Shown here in pieces: positions 33,960-45,403 of a stretch of 64,000 bases of DNA. The stretch comes from Epiperipatus broadwayi (Eukaryota > Onychophora > Udeonychophora > Euonychophora > Peripatidae), in the NCBI GenBank assembly GCA_028023455.1, contig JAQFVV010000205.1, positions 851,353 to 915,352 on the forward strand, read 5' to 3'. The translations under genes were made by a program, and so were the position numbers. Position 1 is the stretch's first letter. Each line of letters starts with the position of its first letter. The notes under the pieces are model-generated. The model was given only the letters and a program-made list of their open reading frames with translations. It did no database searches and was not told where the DNA came from.

Positions 33960-34880
33960 TACATTAAATATTTTTCATGGATTGTTATTATAATAAAGAA
34001 TGGAAATGAGAGATAATATTCTTGTAAATAGAAAGTAACCTTTAACCCTTGATGTTACTAAGACATGATCAATTACTACTAATTGACACCCCTGAGGCTA
34101 TACCAGTTTTCCATTGAACTAAAAATAGCTCTTTTGTCTGAGTTTTGTTGAAGTAAAAGGATCCTCTTTTACTTCCTACTTCAAACCCAAATTTTTATAT
34201 GAATTTAATTCCAGAAAGCTATATTTTATATGAGTAAAAAGGAAAATAATGCCATCTTTTTTGACATTCTGTAAATAATATTTTTAATTTCTTGCTAACA
34301 TCAAAGGTTACAGATTGTTTTTTTATTTACATGGATATTATCTCTCCTTTCCATTCTTTATTATAATAACAATACATGGAAAATATTTAATCCAACATAT
34401 GCAGCTCTCTGGAGAAGTGTAAAATATTATTTGCAGAACAAGATGCTATTCTTTCACATTCTTACACTTATAAAATATAGCTTTCTGGGTTTAAACCCAT
34501 ATAAGAACTTGGATTTGAAGTAAAAGAGAACCTGTTTACTTCAACAAAACTCAAATAAAAAAACTGTTATAGGTTTAATGGATAAACTGGTTTGACCTCA
34601 CGGATTGTCAATTAGTAGTAATTGATAATTTCTTGATAACATCAAAGGTTAAAGATTATTTTCTATTTACATGAATATTGTTTCTTATTTCTATTCTTTA
34701 TATATACAGATAATTTTAGCTTTTGATGTTGCCAGGAAAGTCACTTCTTACTAATTGCCAGTCCTCCTGAGGTGAGACAAATTTTCTTCATTAAACAGTA
34801 ATAGCTCTTTTATTGGAGTGATAAGTTAAAATTATCTCTGTTTACATAGATATAATCTCTTAATCTTTATCCTTTATGAA
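33960..34880. repeat. Family D repeat cluster in alternating orientation
   Basis: A unit containing TTATAATAAAGAATGGAAAT, AACCTTTAACCCTTGATGTT, ACTACTAATTGACA and GAGTTTTGTTGAAGTAAA runs forward at 33960-34245. It is inverted at about 34293-34400 and 34466-34712, and forward again at 34730-34830. The palindromic pairs make most of this kilobase self-complementary. Another family D copy at 42170-42327 and 43588-43665 is split by an insertion. Confidence 0.7.
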
Positions 34881-34989
34881 AGTAAAAATTTATGAAAAAT
34901 AAATCAATATATATATCAAACCATATGTGCACGTAGATTGATTATCATATATAAATCACATCACACAGTCAGGATTTAAAATTAATCAA

Positions 34990-35440
34990 TAGAATAATTA
35001 GTAAATTGATGTCAAGACAATACTCATATAACAAATAAAAATCCATTTATTATCACAATCTAAAATCTTAAATACATATCCTGAGTGATAATAATTGACT
35101 TAAACAGTTTGAGACTATAACCGGCTAGAAAGTTTTAAATAAACTACACACACTTATGATTTATTGTATTTAAAACACTGAGTAATAGTTTCTTTGAAAG
35201 GTTGTAATTGGTGGTCGAGTGCGCAGCTGCCTTACAAGCAGTTATCCCAGGTTAGCGGGTTCACTTCCTGGCTGATGCTAGTTTTAATCTTAACCTGTTT
35301 AAATCAATTGCTATCACTTAAGGTCTGTTTAAACTCTTAGACTTGTAAATGAATCTTTAGATTTCAATAATGAGTTTTTATTTATTATCTGATTGTTACC
35401 TTGATAACAGAATATTAATACTCAATTAGTTAATTTTAAG
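34990..35440. mobile_element. Diverged family C-type foldback
   Basis: The left arm (TTGATGTCAAGACAATACTC, AAATAAAAATCCATTTATTA) pairs with the right arm (35345-35420: GATTTCAATAATGAG, TTATCTGATTGTTACCTTGA). Spacing and order resemble family C, but the sequence is more diverged. A SINE-2 head sits in the middle. Confidence 0.55.
35205..35290 (+). mobile_element. SINE-2 head inside a foldback
   Basis: GGTGGTCGAGTGCGCAGCTG (A-box) continues into CCTTACAAGCAG, then a long variable arm and GGGTTCACTTCC (B-box). The long variable region and GTCGAG A-box suggest a class II (Leu/Ser-like) tRNA ancestor. It is too irregular for a working tRNA. Confidence 0.65.
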
Positions 35441-35599
35441 CATTGGATGGATTAATGTGATTTATATATGTATATAAAAATATAAAACAATATATAAAAA
35501 TATGTGTTGCTTAAACCTTTAGCCGTTGAGTTTCAAATTTAAGTTTATTTATGGCGTTTGTATGTATGTGTCAAGTTCTCTGCCCAAAGGCGGATGCTG

Positions 35600-35960
35600 A
35601 AGTTCAGGCTACTCAGTTATCATATCAAGGACAAGATTGACCCAACCCAAACAACCCAGGTTGTAGGCTAAATGCAGCACCATATATTATGGGGAAACTA
35701 AGGCCACTGTCAATAATAGAGCCACTCAGCATATGTATGCATACAGGAAAGCGTAAAAAAACAATGACAACATTTCAATATTCCTCAAACACGAGAAGCA
35801 GGCCAGTCATAAGTTTGAACCCTCCAACCCCAAAATTGTGTGCACTGAAACTAATGACTGCAAAAGGAAGATAAAAAAGTGTATTTTATCATCAATGACA
35901 ATAACGCAATAGACGTGACACATGCTTCCCTATCTCCAGAAAATGGACAAGCTGATTAAT
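35600..35960 (+). pseudogene. Penelope-like GIY-YIG endonuclease fragment (lineage 1)
   Basis: In shifting frames the plus strand encodes KCSTIYYGETKATVNNR, NISIFLKHEKQAGHKFEPS and IVCTETNDCKRKIK. The order YYGET, H-x-K-x-A-G-H, a CxExND-like block and KIKE is that of the C-terminal GIY-YIG domain of Penelope-like retroelements. The parallel fragment at 59552-59836 shares it. At least two frameshifts and a stop show it is dead. No reverse transcriptase part was found nearby. Confidence 0.65.
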
Positions 35961-36384
35961 TTACATATACATTTGCATATATTATCATTTAATAATATCA
36001 CAACAACTATTACTATTTTGGCTATGATTATGAGGGATAATACCTCGAAAGCCCTTAGCCTGGATTAACTCATTTTGATTGTTTGCTATTAACAGTTTCT
36101 TCAACCAGCGTTTTAAGGCACTTGTATATACCATATTGAGTTGTATAGTTTGTTTTAGCATTTATTTTTTAGAGCATATTATGCATCTTAAATAATGTGA
36201 AATGTAGTATTAATTCAACTGTGAATTTTTTGACAATATAACTATTAACAAAATATTCTAAAAGAGAATTAACTTGTAGAGATTCCAATCAAACGATTCC
36301 ATCTCCAATGACTCTATTATGCCCTTCAATTCTGCTACTATGGCAGATAGATTCAGCAGAGACTATATATGTGGTTAATAGACT

Positions 36385-37078
36385 GTGTTTTTCCACATTT
36401 ATATAGATCAGTGGCTGATAAATTTTATTGAAGGATTTCATCAGTGCTGGGCTAATAATAAACAATACCATTGGAGATCCAAGCACTGGACACTTGAACT
36501 CAAATACTTTGACTTTTTTATCAAATTATACATGAGATCATTACCAACATTACATTTTCTCAAATACAAAATATATAACAACATTAATGTCATATGTGAC
36601 CTTTGCCATGGAAAAGAGAAGGATTAAAATCATTTTCTGTTCCAATGCAGCTGTCTAACATCTACCAGAAGTTATATAACTACAATGCATAGGGAAAAAA
36701 CACCATTCATTCATAAGATTATTCCCAATTGCAAACTTTGCAGAAATTCTCACTATGACAATTATCTTCTATGCACTATTTTTGTACAAGGTTTCATATT
36801 TTTCTATAATAGTAACAGTAGAAGACACCCAAACAGTTTTAAATCTCTCTCTGCTAGATATATATGCCAGAATCTTGGATTCTCTTACAGCAGATTTCCA
36901 GCCTATAATGAGCTATACTTATCACTTATTTTCATCATCATCACCAAATCATTCTAATTCTTTTATTCAATTACTGTAACCTTTTTGTACCTATATATAA
37001 TATAATCTCAAATATTCATCTTGTATATCTAAATATGTTTATCTGTATTTTTTCTCTCTCAATAAATTCTTTTTGAAA
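36385..37078 (+). pseudogene. Tx1-like LINE, copy 4 (3' fragment, plus strand)
   Basis: The plus strand encodes WTLELKYFDFFIKLYMRSLP, the finger region ICDLCHGKEKD with a following QCS block, then FVQGFIFFYNSNSRRHPNSF. These match the C-terminus of the ORF2 proteins at 10399-13632 and 15896-18724. The end reads CAATAAATTCTTTTTGAAAT, the family's 3' signature. One stop lies inside the finger. Unlike copies 1-3 it is in the opposite orientation and has no microsatellite at its 3' end. Confidence 0.8.
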
Positions 37079-37084
37079 TTAAAT

Positions 37085-37160
37085 TTCTTTTATAAAACAT
37101 ATAAGTACAATAACCAATAAAACCATTAAAACATCACATGACCACCATTTCCTATGTATA
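37085..37160 (-). repeat. Possible family B end fragment
   Basis: AACATCACATGACCACCATTTC matches the family B segment ACATCACATGATCACCATTTC. It abuts the 3' tail of the next LINE. Confidence 0.45.
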
Positions 37161-37180
37161 CATAAGCTATTAAAATAGTA

Positions 37181-37204
37181 TGTGATGTGATGTGATGTGA
37201 TGTA
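37181..37204 (-). repeat. (CATCA)n pentamer tail of LINE
   Basis: On the minus strand the LINE at 37205-39545 ends in four to five CATCA/CACAT pentamers. The related fragment at 23428-23778 ends in the same pentamer, so this is the lineage's own tail. Confidence 0.8.
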
Positions 37205-39545
37205 TTTGGCTTCTCCTTAAACGAAGTCAAGAATATCTCAGCAATTATGCCCAGATAAACCTGTTAGCCACTTTATTTTCCATTCCCCACTCTAAGTCTT
37301 CCCATATTCTACCCCATTCCATTTCCACAACATAATCTTTGTCAACTCTATGGCCTTTATATCTAAATACCCCTTATCTTTTCACAAACCCAGCATAAAA
37401 ACTAATAACTCACTTTCTGTATAGTCACTTTGTTCATACCTATTCTCCCATAACTACTTTCCTTACTATTATCATAAATTAACTCACATCCAATATTCCG
37501 TTTACTTCTATATATATTTAAACTCTTCTTACCCTCCATACTAGTTCTCCATCTCTTCAACTCCCTATTTTTTATTAATGCTTCTATTCTTTTATCCCAT
37601 TTCTTACCACTATAACACTCAACAATCCTCCTAACACAATCATCCCACCTTTTATACAAGTATACTGTTATAAATTCTTTATCCAAATTTTTTGCATACT
37701 GCATTACCTTTCTCGCCCATCTTGTTACCTGCCCTTTACTCATAACCCAATTAAACACTATTTTGGCTATTCTTTTATTATCCATAAACTGCAATCTACC
37801 AAACATTTTCAATTTGCTTTTTGCGTCCCTCTTATAAAAACTTGACCATCCCATTTCTCCTTGAATTGCCTCCTTTGCTGTCCACACCTCAGCATCTAAT
37901 GCATGTCTTCCTACATCCCTTTGTACTTTTTCTAAGCAATCTAATACCCCTTTACTAACACATAACGCATCATTGCCGTATGTTAACCCTGCTACTGCCA
38001 TTCCCTTCCATACAATTCTAGCTACATCATATTTATTATATGAAAACACTGTTAATTTCTTTATCAATCCCTTTCTTTTCTTTGCTTCATTTATCAATTT
38101 TTTCTCCCATTCATCCAAGCAATTTTCCTTATTACTCAAGATGATTCCCAAATAACTATATCTATTCACCACACTTAACTTTATATCCCCCAATAAGAAA
38201 TCTTTGTCTTCTCTTTCCCCAGTATTCATCATCATTATATTTGATTTTTCTTCACTAAATTGAATCCCCATATCTTTACCCACCCTTGCGCATGTCCTCA
38301 GCATAACTTCCATATCTTCTCTTCTTTCTCCACACAAAAAGGCATTATCCGCAAAAAAAAAGACCCAACAATGTATATACTCTCTTGCCACCTATTAATG
38401 GTATCTCTATCCCTCTTCCAAGACTTTCTATTGCTCTCTCCATTTCACTCAAATACAACACAAACAAAATAGGTGATGTAGGGCATCCTTGCCTCAGTCC
38501 CACCACATTTTTAACTTTAACAGATTCTATATCTCCTAATTGATATGTATAGTAATTATTTTTCATATAATTTCTTAATAACACCCACTAAAGCTTCATC
38601 CATTCCCAGATTTGCTAAACTTATCCATAATCTACTTCTATTCACTCTATCATATGCCTTCTCTATATCTATAAAACTCATATATAACTGTCTATCTGAA
38701 TTTCTATTCATATCTATAAGTTGTGTAACTACAAATAAACTATCTCCTATACGCCTATCTGACCTAAAGCCTCCTTGCATTTCCCCCACTACATTATTTT
38801 CTTCCATCCACTTTATAACTCTTCCAGCCACCATATATGTAAAAACTTTATATAAAACTGATGTTACCGCTATTGGTCTATAATTATTTAACTTTCTATT
38901 ATCCTTACCTTTTCCTTTAAATAATAATCTTGTATTAATCCAGCTACCCGGAAAAACTCTCTTCTGTGCCATCTTATTAAAACATGATAGTAACTTTACT
39001 TTTGCCCTATGCCCTAAATTCATTACCATCTCTGCTGCCCATCCATCTAACCCTCTTGCCTTACCACTTTTCAATTTCTTCCATGCCTCAAACAGTTCCT
39101 TTTCTGTAAAACTAATATTCCCATTACTATATGCTTTCATATTTTCTATCCCTCTGCCCTTCACATCTAACATCTTTTCTATATCCATTACATAACTATT
39201 CAATATTCTCTCTAATTCTTCTCTAGAGCTACACTCTATTCCCTCCTTATCCAGTAGTACTATCTCTCTCTCCACTAAATTCCTCCTTTTAATGTAATTC
39301 CGAATTTTTTTACTCCCATCTCTTCCACTTTTATTAATATCATCCAATAATGTACTATTTAGTTTCATTCTCTCTCTATAATTATCTATTTTAGCTAACT
39401 TCTTCTTTTCTAAGTACTTTTCCCATTTAGCATTAATATCTTTTTCACTTTCTTTGTTCTTAATAGCACACTTATATTCTCTGCATGCTTTTTTCCTCTC
39501 TTTTACACTTTTACTAACTCTCATTTTTCTATTACTTTTATTCAA
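37205..39545 (-). mobile_element. LINE of another clade, 5'-truncated
   Basis: A 2.3-kb minus-strand copy has reverse transcriptase and C-terminal coding sequence, a 3' region and a CATCA tail. The endonuclease domain is absent, with truncation at about 39545. Clade assignment was not attempted. It is not the Tx1-like or RTE family of this window, because its RT context is RQGCPTSPILF and its palm motif is ADNAF. Confidence 0.85.
37402..39545 (-). pseudogene. Reverse transcriptase of the 37-39 kb LINE, two frameshifts
   Basis: Three minus-strand frames (38556-39545, 38345-38584, 37402-38391) read consecutively as one RT. Landmarks are GKARGLDGWAAEMV, LLFKGKGKDNRKLNNYRPI, GGFRSDRRIGDSLFV, FIDIEKAYDRVNRSRLW, LRQGCPTSPILFVLYL and the catalytic-site block FADNAFLCG, where FADD is usual. 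KLSVVNRYSYLGIIL and VWTAKEAIQGEMGWSSF follow. Shifts fall near 38570 and 38370. The second aspartate of the catalytic pair is asparagine, so the copy would be inactive even if the frames were intact. Confidence 0.85.
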
Positions 39546-39674
39546 CTACTCATACAGATACCCAAATATGTATTACATTGACATTGCAGTAAGTATTATT
39601 ACTGGTATATATATTAAATTAAATTTAGAATTTGAAGCAAGTGGATTTATCTATTTCATGTGGTAGGAATTTCC

Positions 39675-39792
39675 TGTGTAGTTTGATGCAGTTGGTACAG
39701 TGTCCGACTTGGATCGGGGGCAGGGTCGATTCTGCCTCTCGAACTTCTTATGAATTCCTGACAGTGGGTCCTAGACCCATATTTATTTTATC
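39675..39792 (+). mobile_element. SINE-3, single copy
   Basis: The tRNA-like core has a TAGTTTGATGCAGTTGGTAC A-box region and a GGGTCGATTCTGCC B-box region. The body CGAACTTCTTATGAATTCCTG recurs in the tandem array at 54965-55880. This gives the free SINE form of the array unit. Confidence 0.6.
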
Positions 39793-39799
39793 TAGTAGT

Positions 39800-41100
39800 A
39801 ATTAAGGTTCTGCAAATTATAGATAATCAAATTTATGTTTATTTTGGTTTTACAATGAAAAGTGAGAGATGGGGGGAGGGGGGTTGTTAGAATTTGAAAA
39901 ATTCACAAATCTAAAAAAAAAAAAAAACCGCGGCATCAGGGATTACGAATTAATAGTAGTCTATTAAGATGGAAACAAAAAATATATAAACTAACTAAAG
40001 AAAATATAGTTTTGTATTTTGTTTTATTATTTATATAAGACGAAAGATATAATTAATAAATAGAAAAGGTTTCACTCATACTTATATGGCTATGATCCTC
40101 CGATATATACGCTAGTATTGATATAGTAAATATTAAACATAACCACACACAAATAAACACGTGTAATTTATGTGCAGTATAGAAAAATTATAAATTTTTA
40201 TTAACTGATTAATACAAATAATCTTTAAGATAAATATTTTGCTTTGCAAATTTTAGGAGTAATAGATAAAAAAGGGTTAAATGCTTTTCGTAAGTTAAAT
40301 TTTTAATTTACTATTATTTAAAATGTTTTGTGCGTGTTTGAATGTGTTTATTTGTATTATATACGTGAACATTCCGTTTACATATTTATTCGAGTATGTA
40401 TGATTTGTGCAAAGGTAAATTGGTAATAAATGTTTTCTCTGAAATTATTTTCCTAATATTGATAATCCATCAGCCAGCATAGCAACGCGATAGCTATGTG
40501 ATGGTATGCTCCTCCATTGAACTAATGATGTTTTGTTTTACTTTACTCAATATGCTGTCGTAGATTTGCTTCACCGAGGTGGTTTAGCCCACTTTTATAT
40601 CCGAGAATGGGGTGAAAATAGCAACATTGTATTTCATTTTTATTTAATTTTTATTCTGTTTAAACCTTTCTTTTTTTTTTTTTTTAGCTGCGGTTAATAA
40701 TTTAATCATGTATAGATCATTCATTCTCTAAAAAGGTTTGTAAGGGGTGACACAGTGGCGGAGGAATTCCAGTTGCTTTCACCTCCCCATCTGTTCTCCC
40801 CAGTTCCAGCTTTCAACTGATTTTGAAAAATAGCGAGTATACTTAGATTATTACATTCTGCCACTGTTTTTCTTTTGGAAATAAATAGATTACCGCAATT
40901 ACTCGCACTCAGATTTATAGTGTTATAAACGCTTAATTCATTTGCAAAAGTAAATAAATCATCGTTATTAAACCGTATTTATTAAAAGCGTTCGAATTGT
41001 GCGTAGCTCGCAACGATTTTCTGAATTAGAAAGGACAGTACTCATGCTATAGGTTAGACTGGAGCGTCTAAGAGGAACTCAGATTGAACCTACGTTAATT
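39800..41100. other. Comparatively unique AT-rich DNA upstream of candidate exon
   Basis: No repeat family member was recognised over 1.3 kb, unlike most of the window. It includes an A-tract near 39914 and a T-tract near 40672. If the exon at 41101 is real, its promoter and 5' untranslated region lie here. An ATG-CTA-TAG micro-frame at about 41045 would be a minimal upstream ORF. Confidence 0.35.
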
Positions 41101-41146
41101 ATGCCTTTGGAAAATGGCAAGCCAGCCAGCCACGATGCTGGTTCCG
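41101..41146 (+). CDS. Candidate first coding exon A (46 nt, phase 1)
   Basis: ATG at 41101 opens MPLENGKPASHDAGS plus one base, followed directly by a consensus donor GTAAGT (41147-41152). Base composition rises above the surroundings and the DNA is not a recognised repeat. Fifteen codons plus one nucleotide is the same size and phase as candidate exon B at 52713-52758, so the two could be alternative first exons of one plus-strand gene that continues beyond the window. The product is not recognised. Without transcripts this remains a prediction from one ATG and one donor. Confidence 0.35.
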
Positions 41147-41152
41147 GTAAGT

Positions 41153-42169
41153 TGCATTTAATATTTATCCGTATTCATATGTAGACTGAAGGGAAGAGTT
41201 TTTTTTTTTTTGACTATACCGATTCAAAAATAATAATTTGCCAATCTACTTATTTATTGTATTGGCATTTAAAGAATAATTATCGCAAATTATAAATTAT
41301 TAGAATAAAGCCATTAATTATTTTCGTAATTATTAGCATTAATCAATTTGTTTACATTTTGTATGGAGTACTATATTAAAACTTCTCCCACTTTTAAGAA
41401 TAGGTAAAGATGTCTCTCCCACGTACAATTCTTTTCTATTTTTAAGAATCTACTCCTTGCTTATTTTTGAATTTTTTTTTTCTAATGGTGTTTTTAATTT
41501 AAATGAAAACTTACCTGACAGGCATAAAGATTATCTATCTTTTGAAAAATAAAAAGAGGAAATGAATGTAGTTTGTGATGGAGTGATATTTTAACCAGAA
41601 ATGTTGATGTTGAAGGGTATACATCTATATAGCTTGGTTTAATTAGGATGCAATTTAAAAATAAACCACAATTTATAGTATTTATCATTTATCTTTGAGA
41701 ATATTTATGCAATAAAAGGTCTAAATCTTTTACTGCTATTTGCCACTTTTCTTTTCATGTTTTATTTTTTAAAATCCCATTCATTTTACAACGACTTCAG
41801 CAAAAACCATCCGTATGAATGTATAATTTATTTTATATATGATGAGGATGTGCACGTGCATTTCTAAATATATGTACATTGATGCGTGCATGTTTTATTT
41901 TTTTTCTATACCTTTAATCAAACCTGTTTCTTTAATAAACATATGCGTATATAAGATTATATATGTATACACACGCACACGTTTTATTAAACACAACATG
42001 CAAGTAAAGTTATATTGATCTGGAATCAAAGCAATATCTATATAGGTTCTCTATTTACTGACAAAGGGCATAAATTCTTATGGAAGCTTTTGAAATATAT
42101 TGTGAAAGCTGAAATCATGTGACACTTGGGCTAATTATCATAAGGATTTTCTACTTTATATGTATGTTG
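41153..42169. other. AT-rich, intron-like DNA
   Basis: Nothing recognised; it would be the start of intron 1 if the exon at 41101 is real. Confidence 0.35.
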
Positions 42170-43665
42170 AATTAGATATTTTCATGGATTTTTATTTTAA
42201 TAAATAAATAGAAAAGAGATTGTATCCAAGTAAACAGAGATAACTTACCTTTTGATGTTCCCAGAAAAACAATTACTAATTGACTATTCTGAGGCTAAAT
42301 AAGTTTTTTTTTCATTAGCCTATACAAATATTTGAAAAACAGGCACTTTTCACAAACCTGGGAGCATAATTGTAAGTGTAGGGGATTTGAACACAGACTT
42401 TCAAGCACCCTTCAACAATCCACACTATCTCATGCAACTACACATGACCACACACATGTAGAAAAGATAAATAATCACTAATATCCATATTTCATGCTAA
42501 ACCAGCACTCATCAGTTGGTCCAGATTATAATCTCCCACATATATATATAATCAGTGCTCAGTTTATATTAAGATAGCAAATCCTCATAATTTAATGGAC
42601 AGGCTTCAATCTATTCCAACCTCCAACTTTTCAGCCATCCATCTCATTGAAAATCTGATGAGGAAAACCTAATTTCCATGCTGATGCCAATATTATTGCC
42701 AGGCCCATGTTGACTTCAAGTCACTCTGACCTCTCATGTATAGGATGTTATCCATTTAAATACATAAAAGAGAGATGGGCAGGTTACAAACTTGATGTGT
42801 AAATATTTGAAAACCAGATACTCTTCACAAACCTGGGAGCTTAATTGTAAGTATAGGGGATTTGTTATGTATGGCTGAAAAGTTGGAGGTTAGAGTAGAT
42901 TGAAGTCTGTCCATTAAAGTAATGCGGATTTGCTATCTTAATATAAACTGAGCACTGATTATATATATGTGTGGGAGATGATAATCTGGACCAACTGATG
43001 AGTGCTGGTTTAGCATGAAATATGAATATTGGTGATTATTTATCTTTTCTACATGTGTGTCATCATATGTTTCAGTTGTATGAGATAGTGTGGATAGTTG
43101 AAAGGTGCTTGAAAGTCTGAGTTCAAATTCCCTATACTTACAATTAAGCTCCCAGGATTGTGAAGAGTGCCTGGTTTTCAAATATTTACACATCAAGCTT
43201 TATCCTGCCCATCCCTTTTCTATGTATTTAAATGGATAAGGTCCTACACATGAGGGGTCAGAATAACTTGAAGTCAACATGGGCATGGCAATAATATTGG
43301 CATCAGTGTGGGATTTGGGTTTTCATCATCAGATTTTCAATGATATGGATGGCTGAAAAGTTGGAGGTTGGAGTAGATTGAAGCCTGTCCATTAAAGTAT
43401 AAGGATTTGCTATCTTAATATAAACTGAACACTGATTATATATATGTGTGGGAGATGATAATCTAGACCAACTGATGAGTGCTGACTTAGCATGAAATAT
43501 GTATGTTTGTTATTATTTATCTTTTCTACATGTGTGTGGTCATGTGCATCAGTTGTATGAGATAGTGTGGATAGTTGAAGGGTGCTTATTAGCCTATGCA
43601 ATAACTCTTTTGTTTTGGGTACTATTTATTTTTCATTTATGTAAAAGCTTGTAGTTAGCTCAAAT
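42170..43665. repeat. Family D copy split by a family A composite
   Basis: Family D sequence (TTTTCATGGATTTTTATT, TTTGATGTTCCCAGAAA) runs to 42327 and resumes at 43588 (AATAACTCTTTTGTTTTGGG). The junction sequences ATTAGCCTATACAA (42314-42327) and ATTAGCCTATGCAA (43588-43601) duplicate the target. Uninterrupted family D units at 34128 and 34790 lack the extra DNA, which supports insertion. Confidence 0.75.
42328..43587. mobile_element. Family A composite: inverted + direct SINE-like units, 14-bp TSD
   Basis: The unit is about 480 bp. One inverted unit (42328-about 42870) is followed by a direct unit (about 42870-43349) and a partial direct unit (43350-43587). Each unit carries GGCTGAAAAGTTGGAGGTT, CCAACTGATGAGTGCTG and a tRNA-like promoter (GATAGTGTGG with GAGTTCAAATTCC as B-box). 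The inverted arrangement makes a hairpin of more than 500 bp. Solo copies lie at 47060-47310 (plus) and 58750-59150 (minus). Confidence 0.75.
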
Positions 43666-43699
43666 AATATGATTTATATATTTAAAATTAAAATGAGAA

Positions 43700-44488
43700 G
43701 CTAATAGAGTGAAAGTAAATAAAGATTGAATTTAGTTATTTTTGCAAATAATATCCAGAGCTTCAGAAAATGCTGCAGAAGTTTTTAGATGAAATTGATT
43801 AAGGATAAAGATTAATGTTCAGTGGATTTTTTCAGAAAAAGAAAATATATTAATAATCATGAATTATAAATAAACTACTATAAAAATAATTTGTTCAGAT
43901 TATTAATATAGATGGAAGCACAATGGATAATATTAATTGTAGAATTAAATTTGGATGGAATGCCTTTGATAGAAATAACTTAGTATTAAAATGAAATATG
44001 TTTATGTGTTTGTAAAGAAAGGTTTTTAATAAATGTGTTTTGTAAATTCTTATTTATGAATCAGAAAATTGGTCACTTAACAGAAGAGCAATATAGAAAC
44101 TTCAAACCACTCAATGAAGTATGAAGAAATGTATGTTAGTAGTAATAAAAAGAAATTGAAAATAAAATCCATGAATGAGACATGAATGAAAGAATAAAAG
44201 ATATTACTGATTTTCTGAAAGAATTAAGAAAATACAATGGAACTGGGCTGGACATATTACTAAACAAGATGATTATAACTGGGTAATAGAAGTTTTGGTA
44301 GTTAAACCTCAAGAGATTGTAAAAAAAAAAAAAAACTTAAAAGATCATGTGAGATAGATTTGTGAAATAAGGAAGTTTTCTGGTATGATGAAGAGAAGAG
44401 AGGCTAGACATTGTGGAAAGTGGATTAAACTTAGGAAAAACTCTCTAGAAGAGAAATGATAATGGTTGAAAATGATAATGATGATAAG
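43700..44488 (+). pseudogene. RTE-type LINE, decayed C-terminal half
   Basis: Same family as 600-1103 but starting further upstream, just after the catalytic site (VIFANNIQ-like block at about 43735). Later blocks match in order: CCTTTGATAGAAATAACTTA, TTTTTAATAAATGTGTTTT, GAAGAGCAATA-AGA, the GGAACTGGGCTGGACATATT segment and the GATAATGATGAT tail. Dense stops, indels and a 15-base A run show an old copy. Confidence 0.75.
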
Positions 44489-44907
44489 ACCTTTTATATT
44501 AAATGTCCCAATTTCTTTTCTGTTAATTATATCATTTTGTTATCATATTCGTGACGTTTGTACTTCCTCTCTATTGTATCATTATTGAGGAGTTAGTAGA
44601 CATTAGCAGGCAGGATATTTTGACTTGAACTACTTTTTGATTATTGGATATAAATATCTACATAAGCCTCTATTTTGACATTCTTCTGATTAGATAAACG
44701 CCAATTATTCAGAAACTTATTGAGAACTGATTCCAATTGACTGCTTTCCACTCCCATACCATATGTGACATCAGATAATGCTACTGTAGAATTATGAATA
44801 TAAATTAGGATCAAAAGGATCAAAAAGTCATTTAATATTTAGTTTAATTATTTGGTTTTTGTAAATCTATATCAAGTAAACTTGGGTAATTTGTTAAATT
44901 ACTAATT

Positions 44908-45028
44908 GGTTTGCGCAGTGATAAAGTACCATACTAAGAGGTCATCGCAGCCACCTTGCAAGCAAGTAGTTGGTTGCAGACGGTTGTGGGTTCGCCTCCC
45001 GGCCGATGCTATGACATATGAAAGTCTG
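44908..45028 (+). mobile_element. SINE-2, best-preserved head
   Basis: AGAGGTCATCGCAGCCACC and CTTGCAAGCAAGTAG are followed by GTGGGTTCGCCTCCCGGCCG (B-box) and ATGCTATGAC. This is the same core as 30500-30610. The anticodon position of the head would read TGC within CTTGCAA. No clear target duplication was found. Confidence 0.7.
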
Positions 45029-45403
45029 TAAATCATAGCTCAACTCTGATTTCTTGAGTTCAAGTATCCAAGCTTCTTATGAAAGCCATAGACCATTTGT
45101 TTACTTTTTTATTTATCAGAGGAAAACTATTTCTATATTGATGTTTCATGAATGCAACTTCATTAATATTCAGTTATTTTCTTTATTACGTAAATTACTG
45201 CGGAATAAATATGCAAATACTTTACTTGAATACGAAATTAATGTTAATTGCCTTTTGTTGCTATTTAGTTCTGCTTTAGTATAATTTTAAATCATTTCAT
45301 ATCAGGAATGAAGTTTTAACAGAAGAATTTAATTTTATATATAGTTTAAAATCTTCACTGAACTATTCTTATTACTTAAATCTTTATTAAAAGAAAAATG
45401 GAT

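Noticed and set aside
35205-35290. Possible functional tRNA gene (also 2403, 2885, 30500, 44908, 49867, 53410)
   Set aside because: A- and B-box-like sequences are present but acceptor stems do not pair, variable regions are irregular and the same heads recur with SINE bodies or tails.
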